The translations under genes and the position numbers were made by a program. Of a DNA stretch of 64,000 nt, positions 33,825-43,038 are shown in pieces. Source of the DNA: JAVKMO01 sp031539345 (GTDB lineage: Bacteria > Bacteroidota > Bacteroidia > Chitinophagales > Chitinophagaceae); contig JAVKMO010000030.1 in the NCBI GenBank assembly GCA_031539345.1, positions 1 to 64,000 of the forward strand, in the 5' to 3' direction. Under the pieces are notes generated by a model. That model made no database searches. It was not told where the DNA came from and worked only from the letters and a program-made list of their open reading frames with translations. Each line of letters opens with the position of its first letter. Position 1 is the first letter of the stretch.

Positions 33825-36800
33825 GTGAAAAGCAAATTTAGAACGCTATTTATTGTAATATGGATTTTTGTAGGCATAACCGTATTGCTCGGCTTAAGCC
33901 TTCAAATTCCTTTTGTACAAAAAGAAATTACACATTTTGTGGTTCAAAAAATAGCCGATAAATATGGGTTAAAAACATCTATAGAAAAAATTAAATTCTC
34001 CTTTCCGTCAAATGTTTTTATCGAAAACTGCATTATTCAAAAAGACACCGCAACGCTTCTTCGTATTGATGAAATAGAAATTGGATTACTGAATTGGTTG
34101 ATGCAATTTAAATCGCCCTCCATTCAGTCGATTCATTTGAATGGGGTTATTGCAAAAGGCAGATACAAAGATGGAAAATGGAATTTTGATTTTGAACACC
34201 CAGTCGATACTACCGAACAAAAACAAAGTTTTAAAATTGATTTATCCGACATCCAAATCACAAATGCGACAATTGAAATTGACGATAGCGAAAGGCATTT
34301 CAAAACTTTTATACCGCACTTTGCAACAGCAATTAACATCAGCGACCAGCACATTGAAATACTAAAATTGAATGCAAAAATTAAGACGCTGTTTATTCAA
34401 GACCTAGGCACACCTAAAGGTAATTTGCCACATCAAAAAAAAATAGACTTAGGGTTAATTGAAAACAAAATTATCGATAACTTTTTTTCTTTTTTTCAAA
34501 ATACACAACCCCTTTCTTTACGAGATATTAATATTAAAATAGACAGCACACATTGGAATATCAATAATGGGAAGAGCCATAATATTGAGAATTTCAATTT
34601 CAATTTAAGTGAAATCACTAAACAAAAAAAAGATGCTCAATCTGATTTTACAATGAGTGGTATCTACCTCGGAAAGCGTTTTAACCTCAGTGTCTTAGGA
34701 CAAATTCATAACAACAAAATAGAACTCGAAAAATTTGATGCACATTTTGGGGAAAGCCAATATCGTATGATTGGGCAAGTTCAAATGGGCAAGAAAAAAA
34801 ATACGCTACAAGGCTCGATGGAAATATTGCCATCAACTATAAACTTATATGACATCTGTGATATATTGAATTACAAAACAAAAATGCCTAATCACAATTT
34901 TGCTTTTCAAACAAAAAGTTCTTTTGTCAATCATGTGTTCAGCATGAAAAACACAAAATTATTTTTAGAACAAAATGAAATGATAAAAATTGACCATATA
35001 GAAGCATCTCATTTATACAATATCGACAGTATTCAATGTGCATTAAAAAATATACAAATGCAAATGGATTCTAATCGTATCAATAAAATCAAAAAAATGC
35101 TACAGGCTGATTCGTTACTGCCTTCTTCACAGCTGTTCAATTCAATTTCTTTTTTGCATTACAATGGCAATGCCTTGATAAAAAAACAACACAGTCAATG
35201 TGATGGCATATTAAAAAGCAATCTTGGTAATGTTGTGTTTAACACAAATTACAATACAAGTCAAAATAAAAAAAATATAAATGGACTGATTCGATTCAAT
35301 ACACTCGATGGAGGTGCAATATTGAATATCAAAGACGTCAAACAAGCATCTATCAAAACTGATTTTAACCTTACGTTGGAAGGAAAAAAAATACAAATTG
35401 GAAAAAGCACCACACATATTGACACCATTGTATTTCGTAATAAAATATGTGAAAACATTACGGCAAAAACTGATTATATCGATCATGTTTTACATTCAAA
35501 TATAAACATACACAATACAGATTGTGATTGGAATGCTTTAATAGCCCTTGATTTTAGAAACAACAATTCAGTTACAGGCAATATCTCAAGCGTATTGGAA
35601 AAACTGAATTTGAATGAGTTTAAAAAAAATCTTGTTTTCAAAAACAGTAGTACAGGGAATTTTTTTTATGATAAAACAAAAGAAGCATTAACTGTAAGTT
35701 TAGCATTAAAAAACAACCAACTTGAATCACATCGTTATCATTTCAATTTAGAAAACATAGACATCGATTATCAAATTACAGAAGGCGAACATAATACCAA
35801 AATAATATCTAACAACATTGGATTTATAAATATAACAGGACTTGAACAAGCTGCAAATGCGTATCATTTTTTACAACAAAAAACAAAACAACTCATCACA
35901 AATACAGATATAAAAAATAATGATTCAAATAGTTCACGTTTAAAAAAAAACATGACAGCCAGTATTCATTTAAACCATTTAGAGCAGTATAAATTATTTT
36001 TTTCACGACACATTGAAGCTCTTTCTAGCTTAGACGTTGAAGTATCTTTTAATGAAGAAAATCATTTTTTAGATGCAACAATTAAAAGCCAACGATTTAA
36101 AAATAAAAGTATCGATGTATTCAATTTTTTTGCTGAATATCACTTAAATGGAAATATTCTATCCGGCAATATACAAGCTGATAGTATTCAATTGATAGAT
36201 AAAATAATGTATACCAAGCCAACTCTTTCACTGTTTAAAAACAGAGATGGCGGGACACTGTCAATAGAAAGCATAAAAAGAAATCATTGGTTAGACATCA
36301 AAGGAATTTTTGAACATGATGTGGTACAAAAAAACACCACATTGTTATTTGATTCGTCTTTGCTTGTTTTTAATAAAAAGCCTTGGGCAATTACACAAAA
36401 TGCTAAAATCATACTATCACAAGATAACATTGATGTTGAAAATACAAGACTTCAACATGGCGAAGAACAAATTCTTTTTGAACGCACACAAACAAAAACA
36501 AATGAAGATTGGAAAGTTACTTGTAAAAGTATTCAGATTAAACCTGTTATCGAAATTGTTAGTTCAGACTTAAACATACAAGGGCAATTAGACGGAAGTA
36601 TTTTGTTTTCATCAATGAATACAAATGACAAAATGGCGGGACATTTTATGATGAACAAAATGATATTTAACGAAGATTCAATTGGTAAAATTGAGGCATT
36701 TATCGAAACTAAAAAATCGCATACGATTTTTGATTTACAAACTTTTCATCCTGATTATGATATTCATATTAGCAATAAAAATTTGCCTATAGAAGGTAAC

Positions 36801-38531
36801 GAAATTGGTTATGCAGAAATCAAAAATTTGAATACAAAAATTTTATCACCGTATTTAAAAGATGTTTTTTATTCCGTCAATGGATTCATTCGTGGTGATG
36901 TCAAACTCCTTCAACAAGACGACGAAAAATATGTTTGGAATGGAACTGTATCGTTAAACAAAGTTGCTTTAGGGGTTGAAGCAACAAAGTGCTTGTATAA
37001 AATATTACCTACAACAGTTCAATTTACAGATACACGGATTTTATTTAATGAATTTAAATTTCAAGATATTGATATGAATATTGGCAAAGGAAGTGGCGTT
37101 GTCAATTTAGACTTCAATGATTTTCAAAAATTTTATTATGATTTTCAGCTGAATGCTTTAGACATTTTTGCGTACAACACCACACGCATCGACAATGATT
37201 TGTTTTACGGAAAAGTCTTTGGCAAATTGAGCCTGCATACAAAAGGAAATTTAAAAGGAGACTCTTTAGAAATTGATTTAAAGCCAAATAAAAACACTGA
37301 TTTTTATTTTAATTCAGGCTTAAACAAAAATTCCAATTTTGAAAAAATCGTCAATTTTAAAAAGCCTGTTGTGTACTATATGGCGGCTGAAAAAGAAACG
37401 ACAGAAAGAGATTTTTTGTTACAAATCAACATTGATGCAAGTACAAACAATGCAATTTTATTCCATCTGATTATGGATAAAACTACAGACGAAACGATGA
37501 CCTTAAAAGCTATTCCCAACTTAAAAATTAATTATACCACAAACGAGGGGTTTCAACTATATGGCAAAGTTGATGCCTTAGATGGTCAATATGCTATGCA
37601 AATAAAATTACCTGGCTTGTCTATCACAAAAGACTTTTTAATTGACAAAGGAGTGAAAAATTATATCCTTTTTACTGGCGACCCTTCACGAGGAGAAATC
37701 AATGTAAAAGCAAAATACATTGCAAAAAATATCAATCCTACCACAATTGGCATCAACCCAAATACATTACAAACAAATACCAACAGCGTTGCTGGCAGTT
37801 CGAATAGCATTGCATTAGCAGACGTAGATGTGATTACTTTTGTAAAAGGTAATTTATCTCATTTAGACTTTACGTTTGATTTAAATTACGCTGAAAATAG
37901 CCCGATTGTTACAGACCAAAATTATACTATTTACAATGCATTCTTACAAAATTTAAAATCAAATCAAACAGAATTAATAAAACAAGCCTCTTATTTGATT
38001 ATTTTCAATTCGTTTGCTAACGCCACTCAAAACAATTCAAACAATAACAGCACTACTTCTTCCTTATCAAATACCGCATTGCTTTCACTTGCCAGTGCAA
38101 CGTCTAATTATGTCAATAGTTTGGTGCGAGTGCAAGAAAAATCGTTTAATTTAGGTCTTAATTCTAACGTGTATAATACCTATGAAACAAATGCAAACAC
38201 AACTACAAATCAAACTTTGCGTAGTCAATTGGGCTTAGGTTTTAAAAAAGATATTTCACCCAAATTAAGTTTAAGCTCTGACGTTAATTTAGACTTTGCA
38301 TTACCAACAAATACAACAACGCCAACAACAAACACAAATGGAACGACAAGCAACATTCAAATTTTACCGAATGCAAATTTGTCTTATTTGATTTTAAACA
38401 ATCCTATTTTCAAATTAAATGCGAACGCTTTTTGTAGAAGTGCTTATGACAATTTTGTTAAAAGTGCACGGTATAAAACAGGCGTCAGCCTTTCTTTTAA
38501 TCAGGAGTTTTCAAAAAGAAACAAAAAATAG
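33825..38531 (+). CDS. tamB: TamB-like translocation and assembly module protein
   Basis: A 1568-residue inner-membrane-anchored protein with an N-terminal helix (FIVIWIFVGITVLLGLSL), a very long beta-rich periplasmic stretch and a C-terminal DUF490/TamB domain (about 1250-1568, containing DGQYAMQIKLPG and the LNYAENSPIVTDQNYTIY segment). TamB-like proteins span the periplasm and are proposed to carry phospholipids or help insert outer-membrane proteins. It begins with GTG at 33825; no ATG lies nearby in frame. No tamA-like gene is adjacent. It follows the DUF502 gene directly. Confidence 0.88.
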   Translation: MKSKFRTLFIVIWIFVGITVLLGLSLQIPFVQKEITHFVVQKIADKYGLKTSIEKIKFSFPSNVFIENCIIQKDTATLLRIDEIEIGLLNWLMQFKSPSIQSIHLNGVIAKGRYKDGKWNFDFEHPVDTTEQKQSFKIDLSDIQITNATIEIDDSERHFKTFIPHFATAINISDQHIEILKLNAKIKTLFIQDLGTPKGNLPHQKKIDLGLIENKIIDNFFSFFQNTQPLSLRDINIKIDSTHWNINNGKSHNIENFNFNLSEITKQKKDAQSDFTMSGIYLGKRFNLSVLGQIHNNKIELEKFDAHFGESQYRMIGQVQMGKKKNTLQGSMEILPSTINLYDICDILNYKTKMPNHNFAFQTKSSFVNHVFSMKNTKLFLEQNEMIKIDHIEASHLYNIDSIQCALKNIQMQMDSNRINKIKKMLQADSLLPSSQLFNSISFLHYNGNALIKKQHSQCDGILKSNLGNVVFNTNYNTSQNKKNINGLIRFNTLDGGAILNIKDVKQASIKTDFNLTLEGKKIQIGKSTTHIDTIVFRNKICENITAKTDYIDHVLHSNINIHNTDCDWNALIALDFRNNNSVTGNISSVLEKLNLNEFKKNLVFKNSSTGNFFYDKTKEALTVSLALKNNQLESHRYHFNLENIDIDYQITEGEHNTKIISNNIGFINITGLEQAANAYHFLQQKTKQLITNTDIKNNDSNSSRLKKNMTASIHLNHLEQYKLFFSRHIEALSSLDVEVSFNEENHFLDATIKSQRFKNKSIDVFNFFAEYHLNGNILSGNIQADSIQLIDKIMYTKPTLSLFKNRDGGTLSIESIKRNHWLDIKGIFEHDVVQKNTTLLFDSSLLVFNKKPWAITQNAKIILSQDNIDVENTRLQHGEEQILFERTQTKTNEDWKVTCKSIQIKPVIEIVSSDLNIQGQLDGSILFSSMNTNDKMAGHFMMNKMIFNEDSIGKIEAFIETKKSHTIFDLQTFHPDYDIHISNKNLPIEGNEIGYAEIKNLNTKILSPYLKDVFYSVNGFIRGDVKLLQQDDEKYVWNGTVSLNKVALGVEATKCLYKILPTTVQFTDTRILFNEFKFQDIDMNIGKGSGVVNLDFNDFQKFYYDFQLNALDIFAYNTTRIDNDLFYGKVFGKLSLHTKGNLKGDSLEIDLKPNKNTDFYFNSGLNKNSNFEKIVNFKKPVVYYMAAEKETTERDFLLQINIDASTNNAILFHLIMDKTTDETMTLKAIPNLKINYTTNEGFQLYGKVDALDGQYAMQIKLPGLSITKDFLIDKGVKNYILFTGDPSRGEINVKAKYIAKNINPTTIGINPNTLQTNTNSVAGSSNSIALADVDVITFVKGNLSHLDFTFDLNYAENSPIVTDQNYTIYNAFLQNLKSNQTELIKQASYLIIFNSFANATQNNSNNNSTTSSLSNTALLSLASATSNYVNSLVRVQEKSFNLGLNSNVYNTYETNANTTTNQTLRSQLGLGFKKDISPKLSLSSDVNLDFALPTNTTTPTTNTNGTTSNIQILPNANLSYLILNNPIFKLNANAFCRSAYDNFVKSARYKTGVSLSFNQEFSKRNKK

Positions 38532-38617
38532 TTTTGTCTTATCAGTCATAAAAATAACTTCGTTTGAAACTTTTTATTTAACTTATTTTATTATTCTAAA
38601 ATCATAAAAAACAAATT

Positions 38618-39670
38618 ATGGCACAATTAAATTTTGGTGGCACATTAGAAAATGTTGTAACAAGGGAAGAATTTCCACTTTCAAAAGCACAAGCAATTTT
38701 AAAAAATGAAACTATTGCTGTTATTGGTTATGGTGTTCAAGGACCCGGTCAAGCACTGAATATGAAAGATAATGGATTAAATGTTATTGTTGGACAAAGA
38801 AAAGGTGGAGCAACTTGGGAAAAAGCACTTGCTGACGGATGGAAAGCAGGCGAAACATTATTTGAGATTGAACCAGCATTAGAAAAAGCAAGCATCATTT
38901 GTTTTTTATTGTCAGATGCTGCTCAATTAGAATTATGGCCTACAGTAAAAAAACATTTAACCAAAGGAAAGGCATTGTATTTTTCTCACGGATTTGGAGT
39001 TACCTACAACGACCAAACTCAAATTGTTCCTCCTACAGATGTAGATGTTTTTTTAGTTGCACCCAAAGGTTCAGGAACTTCTTTACGTAGAATGTTTTTA
39101 CAAGGAAGGGGACTTAATTCAAGTTATGCAATTTTTCAAGACGCAACAGGCAAAGCATTTGACAGAGTTGTAGCAATGGGAATTGGCGTTGGTTCTGGCT
39201 ATTTATTTGAAACTAATTTCAAGAAAGAAGTTTTTTCTGATTTGACTGGCGAAAGAGGAACTTTAATGGGAGCTATACAAGGTATTTTTGCCGCTCAATA
39301 TGAAGTATTAAGAAAAAATGGACACACACCAAGCGAAGCATTTAATGAAACTGTAGAAGAATTAACACAAAGTTTAATGCCCCTAGTTGCAGAAAATGGG
39401 ATGGATTGGATGTATGCCAATTGCTCAACAACAGCACAAAGAGGTGCATTAGATTGGTGGAAAAAATTCAGAGATGCCACGCTACCTGTTTTTAGTGATT
39501 TATACAAAAGTGTTTCTACCGGCAACGAAGCAAAAATTTCTATCACGTCAAATAGCAAGGCTGATTACAGACAAAAATTAGAAGTAGAATTAGCAGAATT
39601 GCGAGATAGTGAAATGTGGCAAGCAGGAAAAACGGTAAGAAGTTTACGCCCTGAAAATCAAAAAAAATAA
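38618..39670 (+). CDS. ilvC: Ketol-acid reductoisomerase
   Basis: Second step of branched-chain amino-acid synthesis. The NADPH-binding motif is VIGYGVQGPGQALN (about 33-46), preceded by SKAQAILKNETIA. Later come SHGFGVTY, APKGSGTSLRRMF, the DLTGERGTLMGAIQG metal-site region and ETVEELTQSLMPL. The 350-residue length fits the class I enzyme as found in Bacteroidota. It has its own start region after tamB (86 bp gap), and does not lie with ilvB or ilvD. Confidence 0.95.
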   Translation: MAQLNFGGTLENVVTREEFPLSKAQAILKNETIAVIGYGVQGPGQALNMKDNGLNVIVGQRKGGATWEKALADGWKAGETLFEIEPALEKASIICFLLSDAAQLELWPTVKKHLTKGKALYFSHGFGVTYNDQTQIVPPTDVDVFLVAPKGSGTSLRRMFLQGRGLNSSYAIFQDATGKAFDRVVAMGIGVGSGYLFETNFKKEVFSDLTGERGTLMGAIQGIFAAQYEVLRKNGHTPSEAFNETVEELTQSLMPLVAENGMDWMYANCSTTAQRGALDWWKKFRDATLPVFSDLYKSVSTGNEAKISITSNSKADYRQKLEVELAELRDSEMWQAGKTVRSLRPENQKK

Positions 39671-39707
39671 ATTCTCTTCCTACTTATTTTTATTTAAATC
39701 TATTCTA

Positions 39708-40553
39708 ATGAAAAATCATTTTACTCTTTTGTTTTCATTTTTACTTATCTGCTTATCTGTTCAAATCAAGGCACAAAACATCGATCGCATTATCGAAAAA
39801 ACACTTGATGCACTTGGTGGAAGAAGCAATTTCAACAATCTGAATAACGTAACAAAAGACGGTATTTATTTTGAAGATGGCGACGACGAAGGAGCTAATG
39901 AAACGAGTAATACAGCGTATCGTGTAAAAGAATATTATATCCCTTTTCAAGGAAAGAAAATCGTTAATTTTAGGGCTGTGGATACAATCACAAATACATC
40001 CATTTTTACAACAGAACAAGCTTGGGAGTTTTCATCAACAACAAAAAATCAAGAAAACCCTTTTTTAGAAATTCTACCAGTTTCTAAGTACAAGTTCTAT
40101 ACAATTTTATACGGTTCTAAAAAATATTCTTTTAGTAACGACCTTCCTATCAACAATTATAGTGATGATAAAAACACTGTTTATGATGGATATGAAATAA
40201 AAGGTAATACAAGGTGCATACGTTTACTATGTAACAATATCAACCTTCTATATATCAATGCAACAACATACATGCCTTATTTATATATAGAAAAGTTTTA
40301 CGATCCAAAATTGAAAAAAGAACTTTTAATAGAATACTATTATGAAGATTTTAGAATGACAGAGTCTGGGGTTAAAATGCCTTTTAAAATCAAACAAAAC
40401 ACAATTGGAACAACCATACCAACTGTATTTAAATACACCAAGATTGAAACCAATAAAATTGAAAACGTAGAAAGCTTATTAGACACAAAAGTAGTTGCTG
40501 CGGAATTCAAAAAAAGAAACAAAAAGTCCAAAGGAAAAAAAAAGAAAAAATAA
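39708..40553 (+). CDS. LolA-like secreted protein with Lys-rich tail
   Basis: A 281-residue exported protein. Its signal peptide (FTLLFSFLLICLSVQIKAQ) ends at about residue 23. The mature part begins DRIIEKTLDALGGRSNF, the usual opening of LolA/LppX-like outer-membrane-lipoprotein-sorting proteins of Bacteroidota, and continues with beta strands (LKKELLIEYYYEDF, GVKMPFKIKQN). The C-terminus is a run of Lys with Ser and Arg (KKRNKKSKGKKKKK), which is unusual for a mature periplasmic protein. The function is not known; a hydrophobic ligand or lipoprotein carrier is plausible. A strong terminator follows. Confidence 0.7.
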   Translation: MKNHFTLLFSFLLICLSVQIKAQNIDRIIEKTLDALGGRSNFNNLNNVTKDGIYFEDGDDEGANETSNTAYRVKEYYIPFQGKKIVNFRAVDTITNTSIFTTEQAWEFSSTTKNQENPFLEILPVSKYKFYTILYGSKKYSFSNDLPINNYSDDKNTVYDGYEIKGNTRCIRLLCNNINLLYINATTYMPYLYIEKFYDPKLKKELLIEYYYEDFRMTESGVKMPFKIKQNTIGTTIPTVFKYTKIETNKIENVESLLDTKVVAAEFKKRNKKSKGKKKKK

Positions 40554-40865
40554 ACCCAATTTCATTATTAAAAAAGGCTTGAATAAAAACAAGCCTTTTT
40601 TTAGATCTTCAATTCTAAAAAACCTCCTACAATCCTTTATTCATAAAGGATTTCAAAATAAAAGTAAGGCTGTAGTTACAAGAACCATTTTTTAAAATCC
40701 ATTTCTGTTGTAATTTGTCCATCAGACGTTTTTTTCTTTTCTCTTTTTAGCAATAGCGTTTGATTAAACAGACTAATAAGAAAACACTAACCATAAATAG
40801 ATGAACAGTGTGAAAATGGATTAAATTAGCGTTTTATCATTTCTCAATTATTAAATTAAAACTTT
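40554..40865. other. 312-bp intergenic region with terminator and palindrome
   Basis: It contains the intrinsic terminator at 40571-40602 and a near-perfect inverted repeat at 40631-40652 (10-base arms AATCCTTTAT and ATAAAGGATT with a 2-base centre). The rest leads into trxA; no convincing -33/-7 promoter could be fixed and no gene is seen. Confidence 0.7.
40571..40602 (+). terminator. Intrinsic terminator after the LolA-like gene
   Basis: An 11-bp perfect stem (40571-40581, AAAAAGGCTTG, with 40590-40600) with an 8-base loop ends in seven T. It lies 17 bases after the stop codon and ends the ilvC/LolA-like unit. Confidence 0.9.
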
Positions 40866-41183
40866 ATGGCACAAGAATTTACAGACGCAAATTTTCAACA
40901 AACAGTTATACAGTCTTCACAACTTAGCATCGTCGATTTTTGGGCAGAATGGTGTGGCCCTTGTCGTGCTTTAACCCCTGTGATAGAACAGCTTTCAGAA
41001 GAATATAAAGGCAGTGTAAATATCGGCAAACTCAATGTAGATATGAATCCACAAGTGAGTATGGAATATGGTATTACAAGTATTCCTGCTATATTATTTT
41101 TCAAAAATGGACAACTTGTAGATAAAATTATTGGTGCACAACCAAAGCCTAATTTTGTTGCAAAAATCGAAGCTCATAAATAA
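40866..41183 (+). CDS. trxA: Thioredoxin
   Basis: Disulfide reductase in the cytoplasm, 105 residues. Active site WCGPC is at residues 29-33 with both cysteines (C30, C33). The cis-proline segment SIPAILFF and the GAQPKPNF turn are present. No signal peptide. It is followed 9 bp later by the DUF2480 gene and then rlmH, forming a probable operon with suhB. Confidence 0.95.
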   Translation: MAQEFTDANFQQTVIQSSQLSIVDFWAEWCGPCRALTPVIEQLSEEYKGSVNIGKLNVDMNPQVSMEYGITSIPAILFFKNGQLVDKIIGAQPKPNFVAKIEAHK

Positions 41184-41192
41184 AAATTATCC

Positions 41193-41711
41193 ATGAGTAC
41201 GGAATCTCTTTTAATCAATAAAGTTAGTGAAAGTCGCATTGAAACCATCGACCTTTCTTCGTTTTATGTGGCAGAAAACACACTCGTTCACATTGATTTC
41301 AAGAAGTATTTATTTATGGAACTGATTTTAAAAGAAAAAGATTTTAGAACACAATTAAAAGAAGAAGATTTTACCCCCTTTCAACACAAGAACGTTTATG
41401 TTACTTGTTCTGTTGATGCGGTGATACCCAAATGGGCATTTATGTTATTAACAACGCACTTAAACGGCATTGCTAATGATATTTTTTGGGGAATTAAAGA
41501 AGCTGCAATTGATTTTTTCTTTTTTAAAAAATTTTTATTGAACTGTGAACCACAATCTTTTTTAGACAAAAGAATTGTATTGAAAGGTTGTGGGGATACA
41601 AACATTTCTGAAAACGCATTTATGCTTGCTACACAATCATTATTACCCTTTGCCAAAAGCATTATGTACGGAGAGCCTTGCAGTACAGTGCCTATTTTTA
41701 AAAAGAAATAA
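41193..41711 (+). CDS. DUF2480 family protein
   Basis: A 172-residue soluble protein typical of Bacteroidota. The recognisable parts are IDFKKYLFMELILKEKDFR, the VYVTCSVDAVIPKWAFMLL segment and the KRIVLKGCGD motif near the end. The function is unknown. The cysteines (in TCSVD and GCGD) could bind a metal, but this is a guess. The stop overlaps the rlmH start (TAATG), so the two are translationally coupled. Confidence 0.85.
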   Translation: MSTESLLINKVSESRIETIDLSSFYVAENTLVHIDFKKYLFMELILKEKDFRTQLKEEDFTPFQHKNVYVTCSVDAVIPKWAFMLLTTHLNGIANDIFWGIKEAAIDFFFFKKFLLNCEPQSFLDKRIVLKGCGDTNISENAFMLATQSLLPFAKSIMYGEPCSTVPIFKKK

Positions 41712-42178
41712 TGCACATAGAAATTTGGTCTATTGGCAAAAGTAATGAAACCATTTTTGACCCTGCTGTTAAAGATTATACGAAACGAATTGCAAAATTC
41801 ATTAAAATAGAATGGCAGTTATTCAAAAACAGTAACGGCGACACCCCAGCGATTATTTTACAAAAAGAAGGCAACCTATTGCTGGAAAAATTACGTTTTG
41901 ATGATTGTTTATTTGTATTAGACCGAGCCGAAGGAAAGGCTTTGAATTCGGAATTATTTTCAAAAATGATAGAACAGCACATTGAAAAAACTCATTTTAA
42001 ACGTATTATTTTTTTAATTGGCGGTGCTTATGGCTTAGACAAAACAATTCTCGTACGTGCAAATATGAAAATTAGCTTATCAACACTCACCTTTCCTCAT
42101 CAACTTGTTCGCATTTTGCTTGCAGAACAATTGTATCGAGCTTTTATGGTGATGAAAAATATTCCTTATCACCACTAA
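41711..42178 (+). CDS. rlmH: 23S rRNA (pseudouridine-1915-N3)-methyltransferase
   Basis: SPOUT-class methyltransferase that modifies pseudouridine 1915 in helix 69 of 23S rRNA. The 155-residue protein ends in the C-terminal SPOUT knot, with FLIGGAYGLDKTIL and the LTFPHQLVRILLAEQLYRAFMV segment, and the terminal NIPYHH is a hallmark of RlmH. The start codon overlaps the DUF2480 stop. Confidence 0.95.
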   Translation: MHIEIWSIGKSNETIFDPAVKDYTKRIAKFIKIEWQLFKNSNGDTPAIILQKEGNLLLEKLRFDDCLFVLDRAEGKALNSELFSKMIEQHIEKTHFKRIIFLIGGAYGLDKTILVRANMKISLSTLTFPHQLVRILLAEQLYRAFMVMKNIPYHH

Positions 42179-42206
42179 CAATTGTTCACTTTTTATACTC
42201 TCTCTC

Positions 42207-42974
42207 ATGCTCAAACAAGTTCTTATTGAAGCCAGCCTATTAGCGGGTACACACATCAAAAACAGTATGAATACACAGTTTTCGATTGCCAATAAACCTG
42301 GCAATAACAACTTGGTTACAGAAGTAGATAAACAAGCAGAGGAAATTATTTTATCAACAATTGCAAAAACATTTCCAGACCATGCCATTTTAAGCGAAGA
42401 GATTGGAGCAATTGAAAAAAAATCAACGTATAAATGGATCATAGACCCCTTAGACGGAACAGTGAATTTTGCCCATGGAATGCCACTTTGTGCGACAAGT
42501 ATTGCTGTTGAAAAAGACGGCGAAATTATTATGGGAGCAATTTATCACCCGTTTTTAAACGAATTGTTTTTTGCAGAAAAAGGCAAAGGAGCATTTATGA
42601 ATGACCGAAAAATAAGCGTCAGTTCTTGCTCTGATTTAGATACTTCATATTTGGTTACAGGTTTTCCTTATGACTATATTGTTGATGACATTGACCCTTT
42701 ACAATTGTTTGGCAATTTGGTTAAACGTGGTATTCCTGTTCGGCGTTTAGGTTCTGCAGCAATCGATTTAGCATGGGTTGCTTGTGGCAGATTCGACGGC
42801 TTTTATGAATTCAAACTCAACCCTTGGGACGTTGCAGCTGGCTATATTTTAGTTCAGGAAGCAGGCGGAAAAATTACGAATTTTAAAGGACAAAAATTTG
42901 ATCATTATGGCAAAGAATTATTAGCCACCAACAATCATTTACACACTGCAATGGTAAATATGTTCAATGCTTAA
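42207..42974 (+). CDS. suhB: Inositol monophosphatase family protein
   Basis: Mg2+-dependent phosphatase of 255 residues. The Li-sensitive phosphatase metal motifs are visible: ILSEEIG (about 70), DPLDGTVNFAHG (about 86-97) and, late, NPWDVAAGYILVQEAGG. Its substrate may be inositol-1-phosphate or a related sugar phosphate; SuhB proteins may also bind the transcription machinery. It ends the trxA-DUF2480-rlmH run and converges with ilvD. Confidence 0.9.
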   Translation: MLKQVLIEASLLAGTHIKNSMNTQFSIANKPGNNNLVTEVDKQAEEIILSTIAKTFPDHAILSEEIGAIEKKSTYKWIIDPLDGTVNFAHGMPLCATSIAVEKDGEIIMGAIYHPFLNELFFAEKGKGAFMNDRKISVSSCSDLDTSYLVTGFPYDYIVDDIDPLQLFGNLVKRGIPVRRLGSAAIDLAWVACGRFDGFYEFKLNPWDVAAGYILVQEAGGKITNFKGQKFDHYGKELLATNNHLHTAMVNMFNA

Positions 42975-43038
42975 TCTTGTTTTGGGGTTATTTAAACATA
43001 TTCTTTCCCCACCCTTTTCAACTTATTACGCTCTGTTC

